The notes under the pieces were generated by a model. It worked only from the letters and a program-made list of their open reading frames with translations, made no database searches and was not told where the DNA came from. From positions 47,783 to 111,782 of the forward strand of contig NZ_QMEA01000012.1 of assembly GCF_012912105.1 (NCBI RefSeq): DNA of 64,000 nucleotides, in the 5' to 3' direction. How positions within the stretch are numbered: position 1 is the stretch's first letter; the number at the start of each line of letters is the position of its first letter. The position numbers and the translations under genes were made by a program. This document shows, in pieces, positions 26,390 through 35,610 of the stretch. The stretch is from Brasilonema sp. UFV-L1 (GTDB taxonomy: Bacteria > Cyanobacteriota > Cyanobacteriia > Cyanobacteriales > Nostocaceae).

Positions 26390-27853
26390 ATGAGTGAGAT
26401 TAATCAGCTAGTCAGTGAACCACTATCATCGAGTGCGAAGCAACACCCTGGTCTAAAAGAGCTATTTCGCTACCCGTTGATGGAAGCAATTGTTGAGCGA
26501 CGGACCCGCAGATTAGCCCGTGGTACCTCGATTTCGGCAGGCGAACTCAGCTATAGCAGCGAAAATGAGCCAGACCCCCTCAGTCCCCTGGAACAGGCGA
26601 TTTTGATTGTCGCCACGGGGATGACTGGAATCACAACCCACGATGGACCTCTGTATAAACCTGAAGGCGGTAAGGAACTGGGAACTCCCTTTCTCAACAT
26701 ACCTGCCCGATCAGGCAGTAGCGCTGACAATTCTCAAGCGACCTCCTTTTTCATGATCGACGACGAAGGCATCTGGCTGATTAAGCGGCTCAAGGGTCGC
26801 GAGGCGCTAGAAGCCCTCGGCAATTTACCTCCCAAATGGGAGGATTGGTCAGAAGAACACTGGCTGAAAGCTGCTGCTGCACTCAAGCATCAAATCAGCG
26901 ATCGCCGCTTGGATTTCCCGCGCATTTATCCCTACTACCTTGGCTGGAATAAGCAAATTTCTAACCTTCCGGGTACAACCATCTTTTTCCCAGTGGTCGA
27001 TTGTACCCGTCAATACATTAATGTTCTGCTGATTCTGCTTTCTGAACCTGACGGTCAACGACCACTGTTTATGGATGACTGGCAGAAGTTTCGCCCCAGA
27101 AGTTGGGCAGATTGGTTAGCTTGGGTAGGAATGCACCTGGGACTAACTCCCAAGATTCCCTATCAACCTATCGGCGGAATTGAGAGAATTCAAGGTGGTT
27201 TTGTCAATCCTAACAACACCGTCCCCTTGGGGCTTGCCCACACGATGCGTACCGAACACGAGTGCTTCTTTATCTTGCAGAATTTGATGCTCATCGGTCA
27301 GGCAATGGGCTTGGGTGGCTGGGTGCATGGGTCAGTCTTCCAGCCCTACATTCTAGAACGCAATTCCGCCAAAGAGTGGTATGGTCTAGGCTTCCGTATG
27401 GAAAAACCTACTCCTAAGAACAGTCGTTGGTCACCGCCACCCGCTTCTCAACCTAACCCCGTGGGTATTGATGGCTTGCTAGAAGGGCTATGTCCGCCCT
27501 ATGTTCAGTCTATGGATGAGGCTGTTGATCGGGTCATTGAGGACAAGTACGGTAGCCAAGGAGCCTATGGAGACAAGGAAGTGTTTGCTCGCTCTTACAG
27601 AGCGATGGGAAGTGCAGAAGGTTTCCTACGGCACGCCGAACCCCACTCCAAGGAAACGATTCAGTACACCAAAGATATCTGCAACTATATCTACGAAACC
27701 TATGGTCGCTTTCCAGCACACATTGATGCCTTCCATGTTCCTGGCATCTGGCTCCAGTTTTCCCACTTAGAGTTGGAGTACTACCAGAAATTCTACGATC
27801 CGGCTCTGTTCGATCGTCAAGCTCAACATTCGGAGCTTTGGGGTAAGCACTAA
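26390..27853 (+). CDS. Uncharacterised protein with nitroreductase-like N-terminus
   Basis: 487 residues from ATG 26390 (MSEINQLVSEPL). I do not recognise it firmly. The segment YPLMEAIVERRTRRLARG followed by LSPLEQAILIVATGMTGIT resembles the start of SagB/nitroreductase-fold flavoproteins, where the Arg-rich loop binds FMN phosphate. Later motifs are VHGSVFQPYILERNSAKEWY and a C-terminal block LEYYQKFYDPALFDRQAQHS. No signal peptide or transmembrane helix. It sits between the GMC oxidoreductase and a membrane cytochrome c on the same strand, so a redox role fits. The nitroreductase label is a weak inference. Confidence 0.6.
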   Translation: MSEINQLVSEPLSSSAKQHPGLKELFRYPLMEAIVERRTRRLARGTSISAGELSYSSENEPDPLSPLEQAILIVATGMTGITTHDGPLYKPEGGKELGTPFLNIPARSGSSADNSQATSFFMIDDEGIWLIKRLKGREALEALGNLPPKWEDWSEEHWLKAAAALKHQISDRRLDFPRIYPYYLGWNKQISNLPGTTIFFPVVDCTRQYINVLLILLSEPDGQRPLFMDDWQKFRPRSWADWLAWVGMHLGLTPKIPYQPIGGIERIQGGFVNPNNTVPLGLAHTMRTEHECFFILQNLMLIGQAMGLGGWVHGSVFQPYILERNSAKEWYGLGFRMEKPTPKNSRWSPPPASQPNPVGIDGLLEGLCPPYVQSMDEAVDRVIEDKYGSQGAYGDKEVFARSYRAMGSAEGFLRHAEPHSKETIQYTKDICNYIYETYGRFPAHIDAFHVPGIWLQFSHLELEYYQKFYDPALFDRQAQHSELWGKH

Positions 27854-28034
27854 CCGTCGGATTTGGGACTTTGCACCGCAGTTCCTCCTTGGGGAAACCA
27901 CCAAGACCTCGGCGACTACCACCGGACTGGCTCACCGCAAAGCGTCTACAGTATGACAAGTTGGCTGTTTGACTGCAACTTGGTATCAAATACCACATTA
28001 AGTGACTGTCCTCACGCTTTTATTAGGGTCAACT

Positions 28035-29609
28035 ATGCTAAAAATCATCCGTATTTCTGCTATATCCCTCATTTCTCTGTTACTGGTGCTGACCTTTGGA
28101 TTTTTGTTCTTTGAATTAACTTGGGTCAAACCAGAATTTAGATCCCCAAAAGAGGCATTTTTACACGGGAGTATCGGCACTGAGTTAATGCCCTTGCCAG
28201 TTTTTCAAGTTCTTCCCGATCTGTTTCGCGATCAATTTCAACCAGCAGGCAAAGACGCAGGAGATTGGATTCAGCAGTTCGGATTTGTCAGGGGCAAGCC
28301 GGACGAGAACGAAGGACTACCAGTGGGTTTTAGCCTTTCTAACTATCGTCCTCAATCTGGAGGGTCCTCCCCTGTGAAATTCGTAGGCTTTAGCTGTGCG
28401 TTGTGTCACACATCCAAGATCAGAAGGTTTGAGGGAGATGAGGGCGTCGTAGTCACTGGAATGGGAAGTACCTCTCTAGACTTGTTTGCATGGCTCGACG
28501 CTGTTAAAACGTCCCTTCTTGATGAAAAGCGTCTCACCCTAGACAACATTGTGCAGGCTTATGAAACTAAGTACCAAAAACCTTTAGGAGTTATTGAGAA
28601 GACTATGATTGGTTTTTGGTTGTTGAATGCTAGGCCGTTAATACAGGCTTCACTGCCTAAATGGGATGCTCCTTATAGTGGCAAAGACCTGAGAAACTCT
28701 GAGTTTGAACCCAATGGTCCTGCCCGCACCCAACCTTTCAAAGAATTGGTACATTTTGTTATGGATCGCCCCGCCGCGTCGGACAGGTCTTTTTCCAAAC
28801 TCCCGTCCTTGTACGAGCAGAAAAATCGTCAGTGGGCGCAGTATGACGGTAGCATCAGAGATAGTCTCAGTCGCAGCGTGCTTGCTGCCGTGGCAGCAGG
28901 AGCCACCCCTAATAACTTAGTAGTGCCAGAAATTTCTCACAATGTTGTCCAAGCCAATGAATATACGGTGAACTTACAGGGACCCAAATATACAGAGGTA
29001 TTCAAAAACCAAGGCATCCAGCTTGATGCACAGAAGGTAGAACGCGGTCGTGCTGTCTTTATGCAGCATTGCAGCACTTGTCACGGGTATCGCAATCTTG
29101 AAGATGGCAATTGGGTGAAAGGAGAACTTCAAGGTCTGATTACGCCGATCGAGGAAATTAAAACCGATTCACAACGACTTAACTATCGTTATTATAAGGA
29201 GCTGCCCGATGCTGTTGAGGTTTACTTTTCTGATACTAACCCCTTAAAGCCTAAGCGAGAAAACATCAGACCGGGACCTCTAGGAGACACCAAAGGTTAC
29301 ATAAATGCTCCCCTGGAATCAGTTTTTGCCCGCACTCCATACTTGCACAATGGTAGTGTCCTGACATTGGCAGAGTTAATTAATCTCAAACCTCGTCGAG
29401 AGATTTTTTATCGGGGAGAAAACCTTTACGACTCGGTTGATGTCGGTTTGGCTTCACCCACTGAACCAGATGAGAAACACTACTTTACATTCGATACCGA
29501 TGCTAAGGGCAACTCTAACAAAGGGCATGACTATCCTTGGCCTTATCGGGGAACTGGTTGGGACAAGGCCGCTCTAGAAGATTTATTGGAGTATCTAAAG
29601 ACACTTTAA
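28035..29609 (+). CDS. Membrane-anchored di-heme cytochrome c, peroxidase/RoxA-like
   Basis: 524 residues. An N-terminal uncleaved anchor (about 1-30, ISLISLLLVLTFGFLFFELT) places the rest outside the cytoplasmic membrane. Two heme c sites are seen: CALCH (about 121-125) and CSTCHGYRNL (about 346-350). The C-terminal block TPYLHNGSVLTLAELI is a hallmark of the di-heme cytochrome c peroxidase/MauG/RoxA superfamily. It may pass electrons from neighbouring oxidoreductases or act as a peroxidase or oxygenase on the cluster substrate. ATG 28035 is preferred over an upstream start at 28002 because it places the anchor at the N-terminus. Confidence 0.8.
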   Translation: MLKIIRISAISLISLLLVLTFGFLFFELTWVKPEFRSPKEAFLHGSIGTELMPLPVFQVLPDLFRDQFQPAGKDAGDWIQQFGFVRGKPDENEGLPVGFSLSNYRPQSGGSSPVKFVGFSCALCHTSKIRRFEGDEGVVVTGMGSTSLDLFAWLDAVKTSLLDEKRLTLDNIVQAYETKYQKPLGVIEKTMIGFWLLNARPLIQASLPKWDAPYSGKDLRNSEFEPNGPARTQPFKELVHFVMDRPAASDRSFSKLPSLYEQKNRQWAQYDGSIRDSLSRSVLAAVAAGATPNNLVVPEISHNVVQANEYTVNLQGPKYTEVFKNQGIQLDAQKVERGRAVFMQHCSTCHGYRNLEDGNWVKGELQGLITPIEEIKTDSQRLNYRYYKELPDAVEVYFSDTNPLKPKRENIRPGPLGDTKGYINAPLESVFARTPYLHNGSVLTLAELINLKPRREIFYRGENLYDSVDVGLASPTEPDEKHYFTFDTDAKGNSNKGHDYPWPYRGTGWDKAALEDLLEYLKTL

Positions 29610-29851
29610 GATTTTTGGGTAGCTCAGGCTAATAGCTAATGGCAGAAAGACAATGAACAACAGGACTTACGTACAGGCATGAAAGAAGCGGGGTTTATGC
29701 CTAGAAACTCACAGAGAAAACCAATGTTTTTCGTAAAAAAAGTGGTCGATTTGTCAGTTCTAACAAATAAAAATTAGCCAGTGGCTATTAGCAATCAACA
29801 TCATTCACCTATTTACTTCCAACAGACTTCAAAAACTTCAGGGATGAACAA

Positions 29852-31768
29852 ATGGCAATTACTAAAGCAAGAAAAAATATTTCCATTGATGAATTTGCCA
29901 ATACTTACGTTGTTTTTGGAATTCTAATTATTGCAGTTTTATTAGCACCCGAACTTTCCCAAAACTTGAACTTCTACCGTTCTCTTTACTCATTTTGGGC
30001 TAGTATTGTGCTATTGATTCCAGCAATTTGTTTGTATATATTGCCTGGAGAGTCAGAAAAAACGTACAAGTATTGGCTACTATTATGGACGTTTAGCTTT
30101 TTGGCTTATTTAGTTCATTCATTCTACGATCTGTTTGTCATAGATGGCAGTCTCAAAGAGACTTTTGCAGCTTTTGAAGCTATGATTGCTACGAGCAATT
30201 TAATTCTAATATTATGGTGGGGATTGGATGTAGGTTTAGGATGGTTTAGTGCTTCTCAAGCAACCTGGATTAAAATCCAAAGAATCGGAGCGCATATTTA
30301 CATTGAGTTGAGCTTCCTGGTAGCCACTCTGATTCTGCAACAGGGATTTACCCGCGCTTTGGGAATCATATTGGCGGTCGCTGTTGTGATCAGCTTACTC
30401 GTTCGAGTTAAAAAGACCCTTAATGGTAAAGATAGAGAAGAAAACACCGACAATAAGCCCCTGCCGCCCGGTTCCTTGGGTCTACCCCTGATTGGGGAGA
30501 CTATTGCTCTGGCCTGGGATATCCATAGCTTTTACCGGCAGCGCTTTCAAAAGTACGGTCCAGTCTTTAAAACCCACCTGTTCGGCAAACCCGTCATCGC
30601 CTTTATCGGTCCGCAAGCTTTTACCTTCTTTCTTAATCAGGAATATTTCACTCGTAAGGATGCCAATCCTCACCCGATACAGGAACTGTTCGACTGGGAT
30701 TCCCTGCCCTTGTTGGACGGTGACGAACATCGCCGCCGGAAACGCCTGATTCTCCAGGCTTTTACTCCGCAGGCTTTCGACAAATACATACCCCTCATAG
30801 AGCAGACTGCCACTTACTACCTTGAGCGCTGGGAACAGCTCGGCAGCTTTGCCTGGTTACCTGAATACCGGAAGCTGGGGGCTTCTCTGAGTAATGCTCT
30901 GTTTGCCGGTGCATCCCCTGATACGCCAAGTGAAGCCGTGGGAGAAATCATGGACACTTTTATCAAAGGTTTCTCCACAGTACCAATTAACCTGCGTTGG
31001 AATGCCTACGGACGGGCGCTGCAAAGCCGTGACTGGTTGCTCGATTACGTCGCCCAGGCGATCCGTCACCACCGTCAGCAACCTCAGCAAGATATACTGG
31101 GAGTACTGTTAACAGCGCATGGTGAGGATGGTACCACCCTCACCGACGAACAGCTAGGCGGCGAGGTCATGCACCTCTTATTTGCGGCTTATTCAGGTTT
31201 TTATGTCGTGCTCACCTTGCTCTCCCTAACCCTGGCTCAACATCCGGAGATTATGGCACGCGCCAGGGAAGAAGTCCGCCAACACGTTCCCGATGGCTCT
31301 CTGAATATGGCGCGGTTGCAGCAGCTGGTATATCTGGAGCAAATCACTTATGAACTCCGCCGCTTTTATCCCATCAACGCTGCCACTTTTTTCGCCACAG
31401 TCAAGAAAGACTGCGAGTTTCAAAACTTCCGCATTCCGAAAGGTTGGGGCGCAGTCGCCGGAATCCATACCACCATGCATATTTCCCAAATCTTTCCCGA
31501 ACCGGAACGTTTCAAGCCTTGTCGCTTTGCTCCGCAAAACTTGACAGCGCTACCGGAAAACAGCTATGTACCGCAAGGCGCAGGACCAAAAGACGGTCAT
31601 CGCTGCGCTGGCGAAGACATGATTACTGTGCTGCTCAAGGTAATGGCGGTGCATTTGCTGCGTCGCTATACCTGGGAACTGCTGCCGCAGAATCTGGAAT
31701 TGAACCGGGACTTGTTTCCAACCCCGCGTGATGGGTTGAAGGTACGGTTTGATATTTATTCAACCTGA
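29852..31768 (+). CDS. Cytochrome P450 with fused N-terminal multi-pass membrane domain
   Basis: 638 residues. The first 190 or so form about five or six transmembrane segments (for example VVFGILIIAVLLAPELSQ, YWLLLWTFSFLAYLVHSFY, LGIILAVAVVISLLVRV). A P450 domain follows from LPPGSLGLPLIGETIALAWD (about 204) to the end. It has the ExxR motif ELRR (501-504) and the heme-ligand loop GAGPKDGHRCAGEDM with Cys near 585. The I-helix reads LLFAAYSGFYVVLTLLSL and lacks the usual acid-Thr pair for oxygen activation. The P450 part looks most like the bacterial CYP120/CYP26-like group. Most bacterial P450s are soluble, so the membrane domain is unusual. An upstream gap of 240 bases separates it from the cytochrome c gene. 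Confidence 0.85.
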   Translation: MAITKARKNISIDEFANTYVVFGILIIAVLLAPELSQNLNFYRSLYSFWASIVLLIPAICLYILPGESEKTYKYWLLLWTFSFLAYLVHSFYDLFVIDGSLKETFAAFEAMIATSNLILILWWGLDVGLGWFSASQATWIKIQRIGAHIYIELSFLVATLILQQGFTRALGIILAVAVVISLLVRVKKTLNGKDREENTDNKPLPPGSLGLPLIGETIALAWDIHSFYRQRFQKYGPVFKTHLFGKPVIAFIGPQAFTFFLNQEYFTRKDANPHPIQELFDWDSLPLLDGDEHRRRKRLILQAFTPQAFDKYIPLIEQTATYYLERWEQLGSFAWLPEYRKLGASLSNALFAGASPDTPSEAVGEIMDTFIKGFSTVPINLRWNAYGRALQSRDWLLDYVAQAIRHHRQQPQQDILGVLLTAHGEDGTTLTDEQLGGEVMHLLFAAYSGFYVVLTLLSLTLAQHPEIMARAREEVRQHVPDGSLNMARLQQLVYLEQITYELRRFYPINAATFFATVKKDCEFQNFRIPKGWGAVAGIHTTMHISQIFPEPERFKPCRFAPQNLTALPENSYVPQGAGPKDGHRCAGEDMITVLLKVMAVHLLRRYTWELLPQNLELNRDLFPTPRDGLKVRFDIYST

Positions 31769-31805
31769 ACATTCCAAGCGGGCGATTATTTAAAGGAGTA
31801 GTGCT

Positions 31806-32027
31806 GTGAATATCGTGAATATGTTTATCTGGCTGAGCGCCATCGTCTTGCTGCTATACCTTTTAGTAGTAGCGAATTCGGTGCGGCTAGTAATTGCGCC
31901 GAAGCGGCCAGGGCTGTGGACTAACCTCAAGCAAGAGCTGGGGTTGAGCTATAAAATTTCTTGCCCAGGATGGGATACGCCTGAACGGCTGGTTCATCTC
32001 TACAACGCAAAGTATCTAGGTCAGTAG
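31806..32027 (+). CDS. Small single-pass membrane protein in P450 cluster
   Basis: 73 residues from GTG 31806 with a good AAAGGAG Shine-Dalgarno site about eight bases upstream. One transmembrane helix (about 7-27, FIWLSAIVLLLYLLVVANSV) is followed by a short basic cytoplasmic tail (RLVIAPKRPGLWTNLKQELG) and an aromatic end. It starts 38 bases after the P450 stop on the same strand, so it is probably cotranscribed and may help the membrane P450 or its redox partner. No family is recognised. Confidence 0.6.
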   Translation: MNIVNMFIWLSAIVLLLYLLVVANSVRLVIAPKRPGLWTNLKQELGLSYKISCPGWDTPERLVHLYNAKYLGQ

Positions 32028-32202
32028 GATAAATGCAACAGATGTATCCGCCGACCGTCTGATCTGTGCTTGTGTTGCAAAAGCTTACGCTAGCAGAGTG
32101 AAAAATACTGAAATAGGCGCGATAGATCAGAGACTGTTGCTAAAGAAAATCTGATCCCGCCAGAAAACCTAATGACTTTAACCACCAAAGTGTAAAGTAA
32201 CA

Positions 32203-33033
32203 ATGCGTATTCATGCTGTTCAAAGCGGACTTGTAACAATCAAAAACTGTCAGTGCCACGGCAAAGGTCGTGGAACAATGCGTCTGGTCAATACGATTCT
32301 TGACCGGACTTGGACTGAGCCTTTACCTATTTATAGCTGGGCGATTGAGCATCCAGAAGGGATTATCTTAGTCGATACGGGGGAAACTGCACGCGCCATG
32401 GAACCAGGCTACTTTCCTTGGTGGAACCCCTATTTTCAAATGAGCATAAAACCATGTGTACAACCTGAAGATGAGGTTGGTTTTCGGTTGCGAGCCTTGG
32501 GGATCGAACCCAACGATGTACGCAAGGTCATCCTGACCCATCTGCACACAGATCATATTGGTGGTCTGCACCATTTTCCCAACGCAGAAATTATTCTCTC
32601 TCGTAGAGAGATCGAGCTGACTGATGGTTGGCGCGGACAGCTAAGAGGTTATTTGACCCACCGTTTGCCAGAGTGGCTATCCCCTCGCTTGATTGATTAT
32701 GAACCAAAGCCAATAGGACCTTTCCCAGAGAGTTTCACGCTGACAAAGGCTGGAGATGTCTTCTTAATTCCTACAGAAGGTCATACTGGAGGGCATTTAT
32801 CAGTGTTGGTGCAAACTGATGGGCTATCTTTCTTTTTTGCCGGTGATGCCTCTTACACTCTGCAACTGTTGTTGGATCAGATTGTTGACGGCGTTGCTCA
32901 AGATGAGGAAACATCTCGAGAAACCCTAAAGCGTATTTTGCAGTACGTGCAAGAATTTCCCACAGTCTATCTTCCTAGTCACGACCACGGTGCAGCTCAG
33001 CGCTTAGCGGAGCGCACTATTGTATCAGTTTAA
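32203..33033 (+). CDS. Metallo-beta-lactamase-fold hydrolase, lactonase-like
   Basis: 276 residues with the full MBL metal motif: VILTHLHTDHIGG (His113, His115, Asp117, His118), GHTGGHLSVL (His194), FFAGDAS (Asp bridging) and a final SHDHGAA. The order and N-terminal strands (GIILVDTGET) resemble N-acyl homoserine lactonases and related lactone or ester hydrolases. It lies between the small membrane protein and the glycosidase-like fusion, on the same strand, so it may open a lactone or ester intermediate. No signal peptide. ATG 32203 has no strong ribosome site. Confidence 0.85.
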   Translation: MRIHAVQSGLVTIKNCQCHGKGRGTMRLVNTILDRTWTEPLPIYSWAIEHPEGIILVDTGETARAMEPGYFPWWNPYFQMSIKPCVQPEDEVGFRLRALGIEPNDVRKVILTHLHTDHIGGLHHFPNAEIILSRREIELTDGWRGQLRGYLTHRLPEWLSPRLIDYEPKPIGPFPESFTLTKAGDVFLIPTEGHTGGHLSVLVQTDGLSFFFAGDASYTLQLLLDQIVDGVAQDEETSRETLKRILQYVQEFPTVYLPSHDHGAAQRLAERTIVSV

Positions 33034-33075
33034 CTATATTTGCACTTTAAGTATCATCTCAAAAGGAGTTACCTC

Positions 33076-35277
33076 ATGTCGAACTTCTCACCCTTAAGCA
33101 AATCATTTCTGTTCGGTGTTGCCACCGCCGACCACCAAGTTGAAGCCTACGACCCACGCTATCGAGACATTCGAGATGAATGGGAGGAACGCCGTGGTCT
33201 CACAGCACGCGGTCGTGCAACTGATTTTTGGAACCGCTACGCCGAAGATATTGCCCTTGCAAAGTCTCTTGGTTGTAAAGCATTCCGTTTTTCTCTGGCT
33301 TGGTCGCGGATAGAACCGCAACCTGGAGAGTTCAATGAAGAAGCCTTTGACCACTACCGGGAACTCATTTCAACTATCCGGTCACATGGCATGGAACCAA
33401 TTTTGACGCTGCACCACTTCACTCATCCTCTGCATGTGGAAGGACGAGGCGGTCTGATTGCTGAGAATTTTCCGACAATGTACGCTAGTTACGCAACTGA
33501 AGTTGCTAAGCGTTTTGGCAATTTAGTGCGCTACTGGATTACTTTTAATGAACCAAGTCAGCTGATCTACGGCTACGTGAAACCTTGGTGGGAAAGAGCA
33601 TACTTTATGCCCCCCGGTTTGCCAAGAGGTGCATCGATGGGACAGCAGATGAATGCTGTAGGTGATTTGATGCGAAATTTGTTTGTGGCACACACCAAAG
33701 CCAGAACTATCATCAAGCAGTTCAATCCAAATGCACAGGTAGGAGCAAACCCCATGCTTCTAGGTTTACCCCTGTGGTTGCAAAGAATTGTAGATTTCAA
33801 TGTGACGCGTCTGCGCAGTAAAGAAGACTTAGTTGCTCAAGGCAAACGCTTTACAGAGCGTGCAATGCTTGACAAAGGGCAGGTAGACATGCTTATTGCT
33901 ACCTTGACTGTAACCGAGGAACGACAAGAGGAAGTGGCGTTCTCGGAGGCTTATTACATAGCAGAACAAACCCTGCTTGTGAAGTCTGAAAGTTCAATTC
34001 AACACCCTCAAGATTTGACTGGTCAAACGGTGGCAGTGGTTAAAAGTACGACTGCTGAAATGATGGTGGAGCAACTGCTTCCCTCGGTCAGTGGTGTTAA
34101 AGTCTTGCCGAATTATCCAGAAGCACTCAGAGCCCTGGACAACGAACAGGTGAGCGCGATCCTGTCTGATGACACGATTCTGTTAGGACTAATACAGCAA
34201 TATCCAGGACAGTATCGCTTGCTGAATGATAAGCTTTCTCAAGAGCCTTATGCTGTAGCTGTTGTTAAGGGCGATCGCGAATTGCTCAACCAAGTAGACA
34301 TAGCAGTCAGACAATTCAAGGAATCTGGAGCTTGGGCAGACAGCTTCTCTCGCTACTTCCCCAGTCAACCCGTGCCACCAGAACCCCCACGCTTAGGTAG
34401 GCGCTCCACCTTAGGTGACATTACTGGTCGAGACGTTGGACGCCCAATTATACCTGACCAACCCTTGCCCAAACGCCTACTCAGTCGCATTCAAAAGCGG
34501 GGTTACTTGATTGTTGCTGTCAAAGATAATGTTCCTGGCTTTGGTTACCGCGATCCTGAGGCTGGGAAATACAGCGGCTTAGAAATTGATCTGGCTCGTG
34601 CTGTAGCACAACAAATTTTTGGCGATCCAAACAAAGTCATGTTTCGTCCCGTTAAAAGTGAAGAACGTCTGCCCTTGCTGCACTCTATGCTGAGAATCTT
34701 TGACCCCATCCAGAAGATTTTTAGCATTCTCTCAACGTCGCTGACGAGTAACTGGTGGCATCTTGGCATGGCTGGGAAATTGCCAACATTTCTCTGTCCT
34801 CAAGAGTGCGTCGGTCAACAGGATTTTGTCGGATTTGACTACTACTGGGGCATCAGCAATTTGCGCATCAACCGCATCAAGCAATTAATGGATGCAGCCG
34901 TTGGGCGCTATGCTAATGCGCCAGTCTGGTCTGGTGTCTTATACGACATGCTTAAGTTTCACGCCAAGCTGTTCCCTGGCAAAGAGATTTTGATTGTCGA
35001 GAATGGCTGCGTTGATGTGGCAGATAGTACAGTCAAGCGAGAAGACTACATCCGCCAGCATATGCGTGAAGTGCAACGCGCTTGTCACGAAGGTGTGAAT
35101 GTGAAAGGTTACATGTGTTGGAGCATGACCTCTAACCGTGAGTGGGGTCTGAAGTTTGACCACCACAGTGATTTTGGATTGTATCACATTGACCTAGATA
35201 CTGACCCAGACCTGCAGCGCCAACCTACTCATTCAGCACAGATTTACCAAGAGATTATTGAGAAACGTGGTGTTTAG
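33076..35277 (+). CDS. GH1 beta-glycosidase with inserted, circularly permuted solute-binding domain
   Basis: 733 residues from ATG 33076, which has AAGGAG nine bases upstream. Residues 1-260 and about 536-733 together make a family 1 glycoside hydrolase barrel of normal size (about 460): start FLFGVATADHQVEAYDP, acid/base Glu159 in ITFNEPSQLIYG, nucleophile Glu642 in ILIVENGC and the late GYMCWSMTSNREWGLKFD. Between them lies a bacterial extracellular solute-binding (SBP_bac_3) domain in permuted order: its C-terminal two thirds come first (KGQVDMLIATLTVTEERQEE, about 266-433), then a Pro-rich linker, then its N-terminal third (GYLIVAVKDNVPGFGYRD to EERLPLL, about 476-535). The break joins adjacent points of the native fold. 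No signal peptide. Last gene of the redox cluster. Confidence 0.85.
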   Translation: MSNFSPLSKSFLFGVATADHQVEAYDPRYRDIRDEWEERRGLTARGRATDFWNRYAEDIALAKSLGCKAFRFSLAWSRIEPQPGEFNEEAFDHYRELISTIRSHGMEPILTLHHFTHPLHVEGRGGLIAENFPTMYASYATEVAKRFGNLVRYWITFNEPSQLIYGYVKPWWERAYFMPPGLPRGASMGQQMNAVGDLMRNLFVAHTKARTIIKQFNPNAQVGANPMLLGLPLWLQRIVDFNVTRLRSKEDLVAQGKRFTERAMLDKGQVDMLIATLTVTEERQEEVAFSEAYYIAEQTLLVKSESSIQHPQDLTGQTVAVVKSTTAEMMVEQLLPSVSGVKVLPNYPEALRALDNEQVSAILSDDTILLGLIQQYPGQYRLLNDKLSQEPYAVAVVKGDRELLNQVDIAVRQFKESGAWADSFSRYFPSQPVPPEPPRLGRRSTLGDITGRDVGRPIIPDQPLPKRLLSRIQKRGYLIVAVKDNVPGFGYRDPEAGKYSGLEIDLARAVAQQIFGDPNKVMFRPVKSEERLPLLHSMLRIFDPIQKIFSILSTSLTSNWWHLGMAGKLPTFLCPQECVGQQDFVGFDYYWGISNLRINRIKQLMDAAVGRYANAPVWSGVLYDMLKFHAKLFPGKEILIVENGCVDVADSTVKREDYIRQHMREVQRACHEGVNVKGYMCWSMTSNREWGLKFDHHSDFGLYHIDLDTDPDLQRQPTHSAQIYQEIIEKRGV

Positions 35278-35342
35278 CTTGTTCGCCGTAAGCCCCGCAC
35301 CATAGCTGTACTCAGCTTGGTGTCGGGATATAAGGCGGGGAA

Positions 35343-35546
35343 TCAAGTCGCATCTCCCGACCTATGTTGACTGTCAGTTAACGCGGGAGTGGAGACAGCG
35401 ACTTGATTCCCTATCTCTGGAGTTGGTAACGAATCAATGAAGTCTTCAAGTATTTGAGTCATAGTCTTATCTTTCCAAGCTGAATACCAGCGCAACTTGT
35501 TTAATCTGCGTTCGGAGATTCTTAAATTCAATGCTTTATTTTTCAT
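35343..35546 (-). CDS. Small ribbon-helix-helix-like protein divergent from tnpB
   Basis: 67 residues from ATG 35546. The core [20 protein letters not shown] followed by [17 protein letters not shown] has a short strand and two helices like CopG/Arc repressors, with a variable tail. It points away from tnpB at 35611, with 64 bases between the starts. The same layout with an unrelated-looking RHH gene is found at 9673/9919, so small DNA-binding proteins seem to be regular partners of these TnpB elements. Function as a repressor is inferred. GC-rich inverted sequences downstream (35290-35342) may be an element end. Confidence 0.65.
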   Translation of the reverse strand: MKNKALNLRISERRLNKLRWYSAWKDKTMTQILEDFIDSLPTPEIGNQVAVSTPALTDSQHRSGDAT

Positions 35547-35610
35547 GGCTGCCTACACAACGTATTTGCGTTTATGCTATCATGTTTATAACAAAGGAGG
35601 TGAGAAACAA

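Noticed and set aside
27534..27998. 154-residue minus-strand frame
   Set aside because: Antisense shadow of the end of the nitroreductase-like gene.
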